This document shows, one piece after another, positions 50,467 through 60,543 of a stretch of DNA of 64,000 nt (position 1 is the first letter of the stretch; each line of letters starts with the position of its first letter). The position numbers and the translations under genes were made by a program. The notes under the pieces were generated by a model that saw only the letters and a list, made by a program, of their open reading frames with translations, ran no database searches and was not told the origin of the DNA. This stretch comes from Tumebacillus permanentifrigoris. GTDB taxonomy: Bacteria > Bacillota > Bacilli > Tumebacillales > Tumebacillaceae. Location: NCBI RefSeq assembly GCF_003148565.1, contig NZ_QGGL01000015.1:1-64000 (forward strand), written 5' to 3'.

Positions 50467-51099
50467 TTATTTTTGCAGATGGTGGATGATGCGGCTGTGT
50501 TGCTTGGAGCGCTTCCAGAGTTGATTGTTGTGGAGGCGGAGCTTGTGGATGGCCTCCTCGTGTTGGTAGATCTTGTGTGTGATGAAGTCCTCCGTCTGAC
50601 GAAGTTCATGGACCTCCACATCATGTTCCAACACCACGCCCACCAAAACCTCGAGATCGTTCAAAACCGTCTCGCGAATCCCACGCTGCACGGCTACGAA
50701 GAACTCTTGCAGGTCGTCCTTGGTCGCGACATTTTTGAGATCATCCTTGGTGGCGAAGTGCAGCAGGTCGTCCTTGGTCGCGACATTTTTGAGATCATCC
50801 TTGGTGGCGAAGTGCAGCAGGTCGTCCTTGGTCGCGAAGTTTTTGAGATCATCCTTGGTAACGAAGTGCAGCAGGTCGTCCTTGGTCGCGACATTTTGCA
50901 TATCATCCTTGGTAACGAAGTTCTTCATCTCACCGCGGATTGCCGACACCTCCTGCTGAATAGACTGGACTTGCCCTTGCATGCGTTGCTCAAAAGCGAT
51001 CTGGCGTTGCTCGATCGCATCGATCTTTGCCCCTTGGACTTCGGTGCGTTCGAGGAGTGCGCGGAGCATGTGGTGCATTTCTTCTTGGAGTTGTGCCAT
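50467..51099 (-). CDS. Coiled-coil protein with eight 9-residue TKDDL repeats
   Basis: The 210-residue soluble protein starts with a helical segment (residues 1-60), then has exactly eight 9-residue units of the form (F/V)(A/V)TKDD(L/M)xx (residues 61-132), and ends with another coiled-coil-like segment rich in His and Leu. Similar TKDDL-repeat proteins, often labelled DUF1640 or hypothetical, exist in many Bacilli, with no known role. GGGAGG is 7-8 bases before the ATG at 51099. Single gene. Confidence 0.75.
   Translation of the reverse strand: MAQLQEEMHHMLRALLERTEVQGAKIDAIEQRQIAFEQRMQGQVQSIQQEVSAIRGEMKNFVTKDDMQNVATKDDLLHFVTKDDLKNFATKDDLLHFATKDDLKNVATKDDLLHFATKDDLKNVATKDDLQEFFVAVQRGIRETVLNDLEVLVGVVLEHDVEVHELRQTEDFITHKIYQHEEAIHKLRLHNNQLWKRSKQHSRIIHHLQK
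50704..50919 (-). repeat. 27/54-bp coding tandem repeats
   Basis: Eight 27-base units, with pairs of units (54 bases) nearly identical, code for the TKDDL repeats. The near identity at DNA level suggests recent duplication. Confidence 0.9.
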
Positions 51100-51292
51100 G
51101 ACTGAATACCTCCCAATTTTTCAAATGGAGAACGAATGTTCCACACTTGAAACATTACCACGACCTCAAAACCGTTGCCTAGTCCTTAAATGAGAAAAAA
51201 AGTTTCCTAAGCTCTGCTGTTGGGCAAAATATGCTATAGTGGAGTACGATTCTGGAAATCGACAAGTTTTGACAGGCTAGGAGGAATTACAT

Positions 51293-52051
51293 ATGCAAGA
51301 GATCATCCAATCCGCCCGCACGGCCGTTCAAGCTGCCATCGGCTTCACCCATGAACCCTCTGGCACCTATACCTCGATTGCGCTTGAACAGGTTGCATCG
51401 ATCATCGATCACACCCTGCTCAAGCCAGAAGCGACCCCCGACCAAATCGACAAACTCTGCGCCGAAGCGAAGCAATACCAGTTCGCCTCCGTCTGCATCA
51501 ATCCGATTTATGTAGCACGATCAGCGAAAAACCTCGCCGGCACAGATGTCAAAGTCTGCACCGTCATCGGGTTTCCGCTCGGAGCGAACACCGCGGAAGT
51601 CAAAGCGTTTGAAGCCAAAAACGCCGTCGCCAACGGTGCACACGAAGTCGACATGGTCATCTCCAACGGACTGCTGCGAGCGGGTGACCTCAAAGCGGTC
51701 TACGAAGAGATCAAAGCGGTCGTCGATGCTGTCAAAGGCCACGCCCTGACCAAAGTGATCATCGAAACCTCCCTGCTCACCGACGAGCAAAAAGCGATCG
51801 CTTCCCTGCTCACCGTCGCCGCAGGAGCGGATTTTGTGAAAACGTCCACCGGCTTCTCCACGGGCGGTGCCACAGCGGCAGATGTCGCACTGATGCGCGC
51901 AATCGTCGGTCCGAACACGGGTGTCAAGGCATCCGGTGGTATCCGCTCCATCGCCGATGCCCAAGCTGTGATGGAAGCAGGAGCTGACCGCCTCGGCTGC
52001 TCCGCGGGTGTCTCGATCGTTCAAGGCCAAACCTCTACCGATTCGTACTAA
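51293..52051 (+). CDS. deoC: Deoxyribose-phosphate aldolase
   Basis: The 252-residue class I aldolase splits 2-deoxyribose-5-phosphate into glyceraldehyde-3-phosphate and acetaldehyde. [36 protein letters not shown], the Schiff-base Lys in [14 protein letters not shown] and VKASGGIRS are conserved. About 35 residues precede the usual start, but GGAGG 7 bases before ATG 51293 supports this one. No other deo genes are near. Confidence 0.95.
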   Translation: MQEIIQSARTAVQAAIGFTHEPSGTYTSIALEQVASIIDHTLLKPEATPDQIDKLCAEAKQYQFASVCINPIYVARSAKNLAGTDVKVCTVIGFPLGANTAEVKAFEAKNAVANGAHEVDMVISNGLLRAGDLKAVYEEIKAVVDAVKGHALTKVIIETSLLTDEQKAIASLLTVAAGADFVKTSTGFSTGGATAADVALMRAIVGPNTGVKASGGIRSIADAQAVMEAGADRLGCSAGVSIVQGQTSTDSY

Positions 52052-52070
52052 GCCACGCCCTACAAACAGC

Positions 52071-52127
52071 GCGTGAAAAAGCGCAGGAACCTTTTCAGGT
52101 CCTGCGCTTGCTCACGCGGCTTTTTTG
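52071..52127 (+). terminator. Terminator of deoC
   Basis: Nested stems GCGTGA/TCACGC and AGCGCAGGA/TCCTGCGCT, followed by GGCTTTTTT. It overlaps the end of the convergent transporter gene. Confidence 0.8.
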
Positions 52128-53050
52128 TCAGGCATCAGCCAGCACACCAGCTGTGCAAACCATTTGGTGAACGGCCAGACCGCAAGCGAGGAGATCACAT
52201 TGAACAGCAGATGTGACGTCGCCACTTGTACCGCGATGTCCTGACTCACCCATGTACACATCGCGGCCAGTCCATGTACAAACGGCAGAAACGCCGCCAC
52301 GCCCAGCACGTTCAGAATCACGTGTGCCAACGCCACTCGTTTGGCGTTGAGCGGCGTGCCGACAGCTGCGATGATCGAGGTGATGCAGGTGCCGATGTTG
52401 TTCCCGAGAATGATCGCTATCGCGCCTGGCAAGTCCACCAGCCCTTGCGAGGCCAGTACAATCGTCAGCATCGTCGTCGCCGTGCTCGACGTGATCAACG
52501 CGGTCAGCACAGCTCCAGCCAGCACACCGAGCAACGGATTCTGCGAGGAGAATGCCAACACATCACGGAACCACGGCATCGTTGACAACGGCGTTAACGC
52601 GCGCTCAATCAATTCCAGCGCGAGGAAGATCGCCGCAAACCCGAGCACTGCGAGGCCGATGTATTTGTAGGTGCCACGCAAAAACACCGACAGCAACACC
52701 CCGACCACCAGACACGGGATGATCAGTGACTCCAAGCCAAAAGACAAGACTTGGGTTGTCACGGTTGTCCCAATGTTGGTGCCGAGTATGACCCCGAGCG
52801 AGTCGGCAAACGTCATCGCCCCTGCGCTGACCAACCCGATCGCGATGATGCTGACACCTGCGCTCGAATGGATCAACGCCGTCAAGACCGTCCCGGTGAG
52901 CAAGCCTCGCGTGGACGTTTTGACGAAGCGTTTGATGATATCTGGCAATCGATCGACCGCCATGCGCTCCATACCTGTGCGCATGATCCACATCCCGGCG
53001 AGAAACCCGCCCAGACCTAAGCACAGCAGCAGCAGAGATTTCCACAGCAT
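52112..53050 (-). CDS. Na/Pi-cotransporter family membrane protein (YqeW-like)
   Basis: The 312-residue protein has about eight membrane segments and two inverted Na/Pi repeats. Each repeat carries the QSSS-like motif: LTALIHSSAGVSIIAIG with LGTNIGTTVTT, and LTALITSSTATTMLTIV with LGNNIGTCITS. Members import phosphate or act on other anions. ATG at 53050 is chosen because GGAGGTG lies 6 bases upstream; the longer GTG start overlaps that site. It corresponds to B. subtilis yqeW by position. Confidence 0.9.
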   Translation of the reverse strand: MLWKSLLLLCLGLGGFLAGMWIMRTGMERMAVDRLPDIIKRFVKTSTRGLLTGTVLTALIHSSAGVSIIAIGLVSAGAMTFADSLGVILGTNIGTTVTTQVLSFGLESLIIPCLVVGVLLSVFLRGTYKYIGLAVLGFAAIFLALELIERALTPLSTMPWFRDVLAFSSQNPLLGVLAGAVLTALITSSTATTMLTIVLASQGLVDLPGAIAIILGNNIGTCITSIIAAVGTPLNAKRVALAHVILNVLGVAAFLPFVHGLAAMCTWVSQDIAVQVATSHLLFNVISSLAVWPFTKWFAQLVCWLMPDKKAA

Positions 53051-53109
53051 ACGTTCCACCTCCAGGGACAAACTCACATATTAACGTGTATGCGAAGGAG
53101 AATGCATCT

Positions 53110-54318
53110 ATGGCTCTCATCAAATTGAAAAAAACGCGCAACATGCGCCTCGAAGCAGGCAACCCGTGGGTGTTCAACAACGAGATCGAACGTCTCGAAG
53201 GCAAGGCAAACCCCGGCGACATCGTCGAGATCCAAGACTATCGCGGCCTGTTCCTCGCGCGCGGTTACTACAACCCAAAATCCCAGATCTCCGTCCGCGT
53301 GATGACCTATACGCAGGGCGAGGAGATCGACCAAGCGTTTTTCACCCGCAAAGTGCGCGAGTGTTATCACTACCGCAGCCGCTTTGTCGACTCCGATTCG
53401 TTCCGTCTGATCTATGGAGAAGCTGACTTCCTGCCAGGACTCGTCGTGGACAAGTTTGGCGACGTGCTGGTCGTCCAGATCCTCTCGTTGGGCATGGAAG
53501 TGCGCAAAGACCTGATCCTGAACGCGCTGAAGGAAGTGCTCAACCCAAAAGCGATCTACGAGCGCAGCGATGTCAGCGTCCGCAAACTAGAAGGCTTGGA
53601 GCAGCGCACTGGCCTCCTGTACGGCGAACTCGATGGCGATGTCGTGATCGAAGAGAACGGTCTGAAAATGCTCGTCGACGTCGTCGGCGGACAAAAGACC
53701 GGCTATTTCTTTGACCAACGCGAAAACCGTGCGGCGATCCGCGATCTCGTCAAGCAGAACGTCGAGGGCGAACCGGGTTCTTCGGTGCTGGAGTGCTTCT
53801 CGCACACCGGCTCCTTCACCGTCCACGCGGCGGCATTTGGCGCGCGCAACATCACCACGCTCGACATCTCCGAGCATGCGATCGACACTGCGATCAAAAA
53901 CGTCGAACTCAACGGATTTGAAGACAAGGCGGACTTCGAGTTTGTCGTCGCCGATGCTTTTGAACAATTGCGCGAGTGGGAGCGGGAGAAGCGTCAGTGG
54001 GATGTGGTCATCCTCGATCCGCCCGCGTTTGCCAAAAACAAAAACGCCGTGACCGGCGCCTTGCGCGGGTACAAGGAAATCAACCTGCGCGGGATGAAAT
54101 TGGTCAAGGAACGGGGCTTCCTCGTCACCGCTTCCTGCTCCTATCACATCGATCCAGACCTGTTCCTCGAGACGATTTCGGAAGCGGCCTTTGACGCGAA
54201 AAAAGTCTTGCGGTTGGTGGAATATCGAAGCGCTGGGAAGGATCATCCTAAATTACATGGGATGGACGAGAATAACTATCTCAAATTTGCGATCTTTGAA
54301 GTTCGAAGCCGTCGCTAA
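53110..54318 (+). CDS. Class I rRNA (cytosine-C5) methyltransferase, RlmI-like
   Basis: The 402-residue protein has an N-terminal PUA domain (RLEAGNPWVFNNEIERLEG ... GDIVEIQD), a middle EEHEE part and a Rossmann domain with VLECFSHTGSFTVHAA, VILDPPAFAKNK and a catalytic Cys in VTASCSYHID. RlmI methylates 23S rRNA C1962; the exact site here is not proven. ATG at 53110 has AAGGAG 9 bases upstream. Divergent from the transporter gene. Confidence 0.9.
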   Translation: MALIKLKKTRNMRLEAGNPWVFNNEIERLEGKANPGDIVEIQDYRGLFLARGYYNPKSQISVRVMTYTQGEEIDQAFFTRKVRECYHYRSRFVDSDSFRLIYGEADFLPGLVVDKFGDVLVVQILSLGMEVRKDLILNALKEVLNPKAIYERSDVSVRKLEGLEQRTGLLYGELDGDVVIEENGLKMLVDVVGGQKTGYFFDQRENRAAIRDLVKQNVEGEPGSSVLECFSHTGSFTVHAAAFGARNITTLDISEHAIDTAIKNVELNGFEDKADFEFVVADAFEQLREWEREKRQWDVVILDPPAFAKNKNAVTGALRGYKEINLRGMKLVKERGFLVTASCSYHIDPDLFLETISEAAFDAKKVLRLVEYRSAGKDHPKLHGMDENNYLKFAIFEVRSRR

Positions 54319-54460
54319 TTTCTGGAAAGTGGCGAGTAAGGGAGGAGAAAGTTCCGCACTCGTCGAAGTAAACGGGTGTCATAGGAGAACAAGAGAGAAA
54401 GGGATTTTACTTTTCTCTGCCAATGGCTTATAATAACCGGGTACTTCAATGATCCCTCAG

Positions 54461-54490
54461 TTGACATAGTTTTACTTGGTATATTATAAT
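54461..54490 (+). promoter_or_regulatory. Strong sigma-A promoter of rpsU
   Basis: TTGACA (54461-54466) and TATAAT (54485-54490), both perfect, are separated by 18 bases. The leader is about 68 bases. Confidence 0.85.
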
Positions 54491-54565
54491 GTTCTCTGAC
54501 GGATTCTCGTTATTTGCCGCGTGTACTTCTCGGCTGATGTTGCTTGGCGGAGGGAGGGAAATTAG

Positions 54566-54745
54566 ATGTCTGAAGTCAAGGTTCGTAAAAATGAATCTTT
54601 AGATAGCGCACTTCGTCGTTTCAAGCGTGCTACCGCTAAGGATGGCATCCTCGCGGAAGTTAAAAAACGCAAACATTACGACAAGCCCAGCGTAGCCCGC
54701 AAGAAAAAGTCGGAGGCTGCCCGCAAGAACAAGAAGAAATTCTAA
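54566..54745 (+). CDS. rpsU: 30S ribosomal protein S21
   Basis: A 59-residue basic protein beginning [19 protein letters not shown] and ending in a Lys/Arg-rich tail ([15 protein letters not shown]). It binds near the anti-Shine-Dalgarno region of the 30S subunit. GGAGGG lies 7 bases before the ATG. Its stop runs into the ribosome site of yqeY (TAAGGAGG), so the two are co-transcribed. Confidence 0.97.
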   Translation: MSEVKVRKNESLDSALRRFKRATAKDGILAEVKKRKHYDKPSVARKKKSEAARKNKKKF

Positions 54746-54762
54746 GGAGGACGTTTTGAATC

Positions 54763-55206
54763 ATGAGTTTAACCGAACGTCTTACCATTGACATGAAACA
54801 GGCGATGAAGGACAAGGATAAAGTCCGCTTGTCGGTTATTCGCATGGTTCGAACGGCGATGAAAAATCTCGAGATTGACGCCAAGCGTGAACTCTCCGAT
54901 GAGGACGTCATCACCATCATGAATCGCGAACTGAAACAACGTCGCGATTCCCTCCAAGCTTTTATATCTGGTGGCCGCCAAGACCTGGTGGAGGATGCGA
55001 ACGCAGAGATTCAAGTGCTGATCAGCTACCTCCCGGAGCAACTGTCTGAGGATGAAGTCCGTGCGATCGTCAAGGACTGCATCGCGGAAACAGGAGCAAC
55101 TGGTAAGTCTGACATGGGAAAAGTCATGTCAGCACTGATGCCTAAGGTAAAAGGCCGTGCGGATGGCAAGCTCGTGAACCAAGTGGTTTCACAAGAGCTC
55201 CAATAG
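54763..55206 (+). CDS. yqeY: YqeY, GatB/YqeY domain protein
   Basis: The 147-residue helical protein resembles the tRNA-binding tail of GatB. Segments SLTERLTIDMKQAMK, KDKVRLSVIRMVRTAMKN, ISYLPEQLSEDEVRAIV and MGKVMSALMPKVKGRADG are characteristic. It may help tRNA-dependent amidation or another tRNA process, but no activity is established. GGAGG is 12 bases upstream. Confidence 0.95.
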   Translation: MSLTERLTIDMKQAMKDKDKVRLSVIRMVRTAMKNLEIDAKRELSDEDVITIMNRELKQRRDSLQAFISGGRQDLVEDANAEIQVLISYLPEQLSEDEVRAIVKDCIAETGATGKSDMGKVMSALMPKVKGRADGKLVNQVVSQELQ

Positions 55207-55214
55207 AAAAAGCG

Positions 55215-55255
55215 AAAAGACCATGTACTCATCTGAGTGCATGGTCTTTTTTTTG
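55215..55255 (+). terminator. Terminator of rpsU-yqeY
   Basis: AAAAGACCATG-ACTC and GAGT-CATGGTCTTTT pair, followed by an eight-T run. Confidence 0.9.
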
Positions 55256-55264
55256 TCCTCAAGC

Positions 55265-55272
55265 CATACAAC
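55265..55272 (+). promoter_or_regulatory. Sigma-E-like -10 element of yqfC
   Basis: CATACAAC matches the sigma-E -10 consensus at seven of eight positions, 43 bases before the start codon; the -35 region is weak. B. subtilis yqfCD is sigma-E dependent. Confidence 0.4.
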
Positions 55273-55315
55273 TGGAAAGACCCGCATATGTTCTAAGCAA
55301 AGGAGGGTGACATCA

Positions 55316-55597
55316 GTGCGCGCTTCTTGGCGGCAACGCGTGAAGAAAATGGCAGCCGAAATGCTGGATGTACCAAAGGATTCGGTGTTGGATGTGCCGC
55401 GTATCACCCTCATCGGTGGCTTGCAGCTGTACGTGGAGAACTACCGGGGCATCGTGGAGTTTCGCGATGACCTCTTACGCCTCGCCCTGTCGGAAGGCCA
55501 CTTGCACGTCAACGGCAAGGAACTCGTAATCAAGCAGATCTTCCCGACCGAGGTGGTCATCGAGGGGAGCATCAGCGGCATTAAATACCTAGACTAA
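55316..55597 (+). CDS. yqfC: Sporulation protein YqfC
   Basis: A 93-residue protein of the YqfC/YabP family. MLDVPKDSVLDVPRITLIGG, VENYRGIVEFRDDLLRL and FPTEVVIEGSISGIKYL are family segments. Expressed in the mother cell of sporulating Bacillus; its molecular role is unknown. GTG at 55316 has GGAGG 9 bases upstream; longer readings would run through the upstream terminator. yqfD follows by 33 bases. Confidence 0.93.
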   Translation: MRASWRQRVKKMAAEMLDVPKDSVLDVPRITLIGGLQLYVENYRGIVEFRDDLLRLALSEGHLHVNGKELVIKQIFPTEVVIEGSISGIKYLD

Positions 55598-55630
55598 ACT
55601 TACGACGAATCGCAACAGGAGGATCGGATC

Positions 55631-56848
55631 ATGCTCGGAAGATGGCTTTTGGATTTTTGGCGAGGCTATGTAGTGCTGAGCGTGAACGGTGCGCGGGTCC
55701 CGGAGTTGATAAACCGGGCGACCGCCTCTGGGATCATGTTCTGGGAGATCCGCCAGACGCAGGAGGACACCTTTCGCCTGCGGATGCATCGCGATGATGT
55801 GAAGCGCTTGCGTCACATCCTGCGGGAAACCGGCACGCGGATTCACTTTGAACGCAAACTGGGACTTCCGTTTCTGGCGTGGCGCGCGTGGAGGAGGAAG
55901 TTCTTCCTCGCGGGCGCCCTCACGTTTCTCATCTCGTTCTATGTGTTGACTTCGATGGTCTGGAACGTCGAAGTGGTCGGTGACCTCAAACGGGTGTCAC
56001 CGGAAACCGTACAGGAAGTCGCCAAGGAGGTCGGTCTCCACCGCTGGGCTTGGAAAGACAAACTGCCAGATACGGACATTCTACAGGGACAACTGCTCGA
56101 CAAAATGCCCGAGTTGGCGTTTGTCGGGGTGAAAGTGCAAGGCACGAAAGTCACGATCCAAGCGGTGGACAAAATCCCTGGCACCACCCCGCAGCCGACC
56201 GACCCGCAGAACATCGTCTCCACGAAGCACTCCACGATCAAGGAGATTTTTGTACACAAAGGCAAAGCGGCCGTCGTGCGCGGTCAAGTGGTACAAGTCG
56301 GGCAAGTCTTGATCAACGGCAGTCTGAACAACGGCACCAAGAACGTTCACGCCACCGGCATGGTCAAGGCGGAAACTTGGTACCGCACCGACCTCGAGGT
56401 GCCGCTGGAAGCACAGAGCAAGGTCTACACGGGCAACGCCGTCGAGAAACACTTCCTGACCTTCTGGGGGCACCCCGTGCAGATCTGGGGCTATGGACAG
56501 ATCCCATTCCAAGAAATGGAGACGCACAACGACGACAAAGCGCTGACGATCGGCAGTTTTACCTTCCCGATCCAGTACCGTCATGCGCTCTACCAAGAAT
56601 CGCAAACCGAGAAAACAACGTTGACCGAAGCGGAGGCCGTCGAGTTGGCGCAAGCGTTCGCCAAGGCGGATGTGCTCACTCAATTGGGAAAAAACGGTAC
56701 GGTGGAGAGTCAAAATGTTTTGCGTCGAGAATTGAAAGATGGTAAGTTAGAGATACGCATCCTGAATAAGGCGATTGAGGACATCGGCCGCCCGCAAAGT
56801 TTTACACCTCAAGCACCAGCGGAGCCAGACGCTAAGACGAAACAATAA
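55631..56848 (+). CDS. yqfD: Sporulation protein YqfD
   Basis: The 405-residue protein has a cytoplasmic N-terminus, one membrane helix near residues 94-114 (FFLAGALTFLISFYVLTSMVW), and a large exterior part with a POTRA-like start (NVEVVGDLKRVSPETVQEVAKEVGL). Needed for full sporulation in B. subtilis, with its mechanism unclear. GGAGG precedes the ATG by 8 bases. Confidence 0.94.
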   Translation: MLGRWLLDFWRGYVVLSVNGARVPELINRATASGIMFWEIRQTQEDTFRLRMHRDDVKRLRHILRETGTRIHFERKLGLPFLAWRAWRRKFFLAGALTFLISFYVLTSMVWNVEVVGDLKRVSPETVQEVAKEVGLHRWAWKDKLPDTDILQGQLLDKMPELAFVGVKVQGTKVTIQAVDKIPGTTPQPTDPQNIVSTKHSTIKEIFVHKGKAAVVRGQVVQVGQVLINGSLNNGTKNVHATGMVKAETWYRTDLEVPLEAQSKVYTGNAVEKHFLTFWGHPVQIWGYGQIPFQEMETHNDDKALTIGSFTFPIQYRHALYQESQTEKTTLTEAEAVELAQAFAKADVLTQLGKNGTVESQNVLRRELKDGKLEIRILNKAIEDIGRPQSFTPQAPAEPDAKTKQ

Positions 56849-56896
56849 CGGGTATTCTATATAGAACGTATTCAGCAGAAGGAGTGGGATCCTCAA

Positions 56897-57862
56897 TTGG
56901 ACAAACAATGGGTCACCAAAAAACTCGTACTGAAGGATAACCACGAAGCGACGCTTTTGTTCGGGCCGCACGATGCCTACATGAAGCAGATCGAGGCAGA
57001 GTTTGCCGCGAAGATTCACGCGCGCGGCGTCGAAGTGACGCTGAGCGGCGACGCGGAGGAGTTGGAAACGCTCGAGTCGCTTTTCGACACGCTGCTGAAG
57101 CTGATACGCAAGGGGCAACAAGTCAAGGAACGCGACATCGCCTACGCGATCAAGCTGGCGAAGCAAGGTGCTGCGGAGGAACTGCTTGAGCTGTATTCGG
57201 AGGAGATTGCCACCACGTTCAAGGGCAAGTCGATTCGGATCAAGACACTCGGCCAACGCGACTACATACGTGCGATCAAAAAGCGCGACATCGTGTTCGG
57301 CGTCGGTCCGGCAGGTACCGGGAAAACCTATCTCGCGGTCGTCATGGCCGTCCAAGCGCTCAAGAAAAACGAAGTGAAACGCATCGTCCTGACCCGCCCC
57401 GCCGTCGAAGCGGGGGAGAACCTCGGCTTCCTGCCGGGTGACTTGCAGGAGAAGGTCGATCCGTATCTGCGCCCGCTCTATGATTCGCTGTACGATGTGC
57501 TGGGACAAGAGACCACCACGAAGTACATGGAGCGCGGTCTGATCGAAGTCGCACCGCTCGCCTACATGCGGGGTCGGACACTTGAGGATTGCTACGTGAT
57601 CTTGGACGAAGCGCAGAATACCACCCAGGAACAGATGAAGATGTTCCTGACTCGTCTGGGCTTCGGGTCCAAGATGGTCGTCACAGGCGACGTGACCCAG
57701 ATCGACTTGCCGCGTGGCAAGCAATCCGGGTTGAACCACGCGCTTCGCGTGTTGCAAAATGTTGAGGACATCTCGCTGATCTTCCTCACCGAGCAAGACG
57801 TGGTCCGTCACCACCTCGTCCAGAAAATCATCCAGGCGTATGACTTGAACGCCGAAGCGTAA
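56897..57862 (+). CDS. phoH: PhoH-family ATPase
   Basis: The 321-residue protein has an N-terminal KH-like part and a P-loop ATPase core with GPAGTGKT (137-144), VLTRPAVEAGENLGFLPGD, VILDEAQNTTQEQMKMFLTR and VVTGDVTQIDLP. It is often next to ybeY and is thought to act in RNA metabolism. TTG at 56897 has GGAG 12 bases upstream. Confidence 0.95.
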   Translation: MDKQWVTKKLVLKDNHEATLLFGPHDAYMKQIEAEFAAKIHARGVEVTLSGDAEELETLESLFDTLLKLIRKGQQVKERDIAYAIKLAKQGAAEELLELYSEEIATTFKGKSIRIKTLGQRDYIRAIKKRDIVFGVGPAGTGKTYLAVVMAVQALKKNEVKRIVLTRPAVEAGENLGFLPGDLQEKVDPYLRPLYDSLYDVLGQETTTKYMERGLIEVAPLAYMRGRTLEDCYVILDEAQNTTQEQMKMFLTRLGFGSKMVVTGDVTQIDLPRGKQSGLNHALRVLQNVEDISLIFLTEQDVVRHHLVQKIIQAYDLNAEA

Positions 57863-57914
57863 CTACAGCCCTGAGTTTCAGGGGAGAGGCTGACTGTAAG
57901 GAGACGAACTAGTT

Positions 57915-60008
57915 ATGAGGAGCAATCTGCTGAAACATATCCGCCAGATCACACTGAGTCCGGAACTGCGGCAGAGCCGTTCGCTCCGGCTCTCGATCTA
58001 CGTCGTCCTCTCGGCCTTGCTCTATTTTCTCTTCCTCGGCAACGTGTTGCCTGAGCGTTTTAATTACGACGTCGGCTCTGTGGCGGAGAAAACGATCAAG
58101 GCCCCGACCGATGCGCTCGACACGCAGGTGACGAAACGGTTGCGCGATGAGGCCCGCAAGGAAGTGGGGCCTCAGTTCAACAAGGACTTCGAAGTCGAGG
58201 AAAAGGTCTACCAGAGCATCAACATCTTCCTCGACTACGTGAAAAAAGTCGCGGCCGATCCTGCGGCAAGCGACAAGTTGGCGGCATTTAAAGCGCTGCA
58301 TCCACCGATCACCGTCTCTGATGAGACGTTGATCAAACTGCTGGAGCAAAGCCCCGACACGATCTCCTCCTACAAAAAAGAAGCGGCCCGCGTCACGCAG
58401 AAGCTCTACTCGGAGAACATCACCGATGACAACCTGCCGAACACCGGCTCCAAGCTCGACGCGCAATTGGCTTACTCAGATCTCGATCGCGAAGGCCGGC
58501 TGATCGTCAAGGAGTTCGTGCAACCGATCATCCGCCCGAACATGATCTACGACCAAGAAGCGACCTCCAAAAAGCGGGAGGATGCGGCGCAGAGCACGAT
58601 GCCGGTGCAGATCAACAAAGGTGAGATCATCGTCAAGCAAGGCGAGCGCATCGACGAAGAGAAACTCTCCAAGCTAGAAGACTTGAAGCTGCTCTCGAAG
58701 CGTCCGAACTACCGGATGTACTTCGGGTTCGCTGGTTGCATCCTGCTCTGGATGCTCTGCTTCGCATCCTACCTGGAGATGACCCGTCACAAGTTGGCGC
58801 GCAACAACCTGTTGCTACTCTGTGGGAGCATCATCGTGTTGCTGACCGCCTTAGGTATCAAGACGATCACGCTGTTCCTCCCCTTGGGATTCCCGAACAT
58901 CGGGTATCTGACTCCGATTGCGATGGGCACGATGTTAATAACGATTCTGTTCGACATGCAATTGGGCATCATGCTGTCGTTCCTGTTTGCGCTCTTGACG
59001 GGCGTGGCGTTTGACTTGGCGTTTCAGTATGTGTTTGCGTCGTTCATCGGCGGTTTGGTCGGGGCCTTTGCCGTATCGCGAGTCAAGCATCGTCTCGTGA
59101 TCATGCGGGCGGGCTTCCTGATCGCCGGAATCAACCTCGTGACGATCTCCGCGATGCAGGCGCTAACCTCCTCGACGGGCAGTGAGTTGACGCAGTATCT
59201 GCAATCGTTGTTGTACGGGATCATCAACGGTGTCTTCTCCGCGGTCGTTACGATCGGCGTATTGCCGTTCCTCGAGAGCACATTTGGCATCCTCACTCCG
59301 ATCTCGTTGCTGGAGCTGTCCAACCCGAACCACCCGCTGTTGAAAAAGCTGCTTATGGAGGCACCGGGCACGTACCATCACTCGCTTATCGTCGGCAACT
59401 TGGCGGAAGCAGCGGCGGAGCGGGTCGGAGCAGACGCCTTGATCTGCCGTGTCGGGGCCTACTTCCACGACGTTGGCAAGATGAAGCGTCCGCTGTTCTT
59501 CATCGAGAACCAGATGTCGAAGGACAACCCGCATGACAAGATCGCACCGACACTTTCACACCTGATCATCACTTCGCACGTGCGCGACGGGTTGGAGATG
59601 CAGGAGGAAGCCCGCTTGCCGAAGCCGATTCGCGACATCTGCGAACAGCATCACGGGACGACGATCCTCTGGTATTTCTACAACAAAGCGCTGGAGCAGG
59701 ACAAAAGCGGCTCGATCTCGCCGGATGACTTCCGCTATCCAGGCCCGAAGCCGCAGTCGAAGGAAGCGGCGATCGTCATGCTCTGTGACGCGGTCGAAGC
59801 GGCGGTGCGCGCCATGAACCGCCCGACACCGAACCGCATCGAATCGGTGATCCACAAGATCGTCAAGGACCGTCTCAACGACGGGCAACTTGATGAGTGC
59901 AACTTGACGCTCAAGGACCTCGACAAAGTCAGCGATGCATTCCTGCGTACGCTCAACGGAGTCTATCACGCGCGTATCGAGTACCCGGAACTTCCGAAAT
60001 CGAACTAA
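57915..60008 (+). CDS. pgpH: Membrane HD phosphodiesterase PgpH (YqfF)
   Basis: The 697-residue protein has a first membrane helix (about 28-48), a large extracytoplasmic part to about 270, a 7TM-type membrane region, and a cytoplasmic HD domain with [38 protein letters not shown] and [10 protein letters not shown]. PgpH cleaves c-di-AMP to 5'-pApA. All HD metal ligands look present. It therefore affects the ligand of the riboswitch at 20034. GGAG is about 9 bases upstream. Confidence 0.95.
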   Translation: MRSNLLKHIRQITLSPELRQSRSLRLSIYVVLSALLYFLFLGNVLPERFNYDVGSVAEKTIKAPTDALDTQVTKRLRDEARKEVGPQFNKDFEVEEKVYQSINIFLDYVKKVAADPAASDKLAAFKALHPPITVSDETLIKLLEQSPDTISSYKKEAARVTQKLYSENITDDNLPNTGSKLDAQLAYSDLDREGRLIVKEFVQPIIRPNMIYDQEATSKKREDAAQSTMPVQINKGEIIVKQGERIDEEKLSKLEDLKLLSKRPNYRMYFGFAGCILLWMLCFASYLEMTRHKLARNNLLLLCGSIIVLLTALGIKTITLFLPLGFPNIGYLTPIAMGTMLITILFDMQLGIMLSFLFALLTGVAFDLAFQYVFASFIGGLVGAFAVSRVKHRLVIMRAGFLIAGINLVTISAMQALTSSTGSELTQYLQSLLYGIINGVFSAVVTIGVLPFLESTFGILTPISLLELSNPNHPLLKKLLMEAPGTYHHSLIVGNLAEAAAERVGADALICRVGAYFHDVGKMKRPLFFIENQMSKDNPHDKIAPTLSHLIITSHVRDGLEMQEEARLPKPIRDICEQHHGTTILWYFYNKALEQDKSGSISPDDFRYPGPKPQSKEAAIVMLCDAVEAAVRAMNRPTPNRIESVIHKIVKDRLNDGQLDECNLTLKDLDKVSDAFLRTLNGVYHARIEYPELPKSN

Positions 60009-60031
60009 CCTACCTTGAAGGAGACGACCCC

Positions 60032-60538
60032 ATGTCCGAAGAGAACATCGAGAGAATCATCGTCGAAGTCGTCGACGAGCACGGCGAAGAGTTCGCTTTT
60101 CACGTGGAAGAACTGCTGACCCAAGCGATTCGCGCCGCAGCCCGCTACGAAGAAATTGCCGCTGGGGAAGTGGTGGTATCGCTGGTCGATGACGAAGCGA
60201 TCCAGGAATTGAACAAAACGTACCGGGGCAAGGACGCTCCGACAGATGTCTTGTCATTTGCGATGCAAGAGGGCGAGGACGACGAGATGGAGATCCATTT
60301 CGACGAAGCGGATGAAGTCGAGGAAGACACCACGCTCGGCGATATCATCATCTCGATTCCGACTTGTAAGCGCCAAGCAGAGGAGTACGGGCACAGCTTC
60401 GAGCGCGAATTGGCGTTTCTCGCCGTGCACGGCTTCTTGCATCTGATCGGTTATGACCACATGACACCAGAGGATGAGAAGGAGATGTTCAGCCGCCAAG
60501 AGGCGATCCTCGAGACGGCAGGCTTCACGCGGGGGTGA
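60032..60538 (+). CDS. ybeY: Endoribonuclease YbeY
   Basis: The 168-residue zinc protein needed for 16S rRNA 3' maturation has the motif [11 protein letters not shown] (three His ligands) and [20 protein letters not shown] stretch of about 20 acidic residues ([20 protein letters not shown]) lengthens the loop between them. ATG at 60032 has AAGGAG 8 bases upstream. The stop is close to the dgkA start. Confidence 0.95.
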   Translation: MSEENIERIIVEVVDEHGEEFAFHVEELLTQAIRAAARYEEIAAGEVVVSLVDDEAIQELNKTYRGKDAPTDVLSFAMQEGEDDEMEIHFDEADEVEEDTTLGDIIISIPTCKRQAEEYGHSFERELAFLAVHGFLHLIGYDHMTPEDEKEMFSRQEAILETAGFTRG

Positions 60539-60543
60539 CCCAA

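Noticed and set aside
50704-50919. Regular 27/54-bp repeats as a possible CRISPR array
   Set aside because: No spacers; units are contiguous and in frame with a coiled-coil protein.
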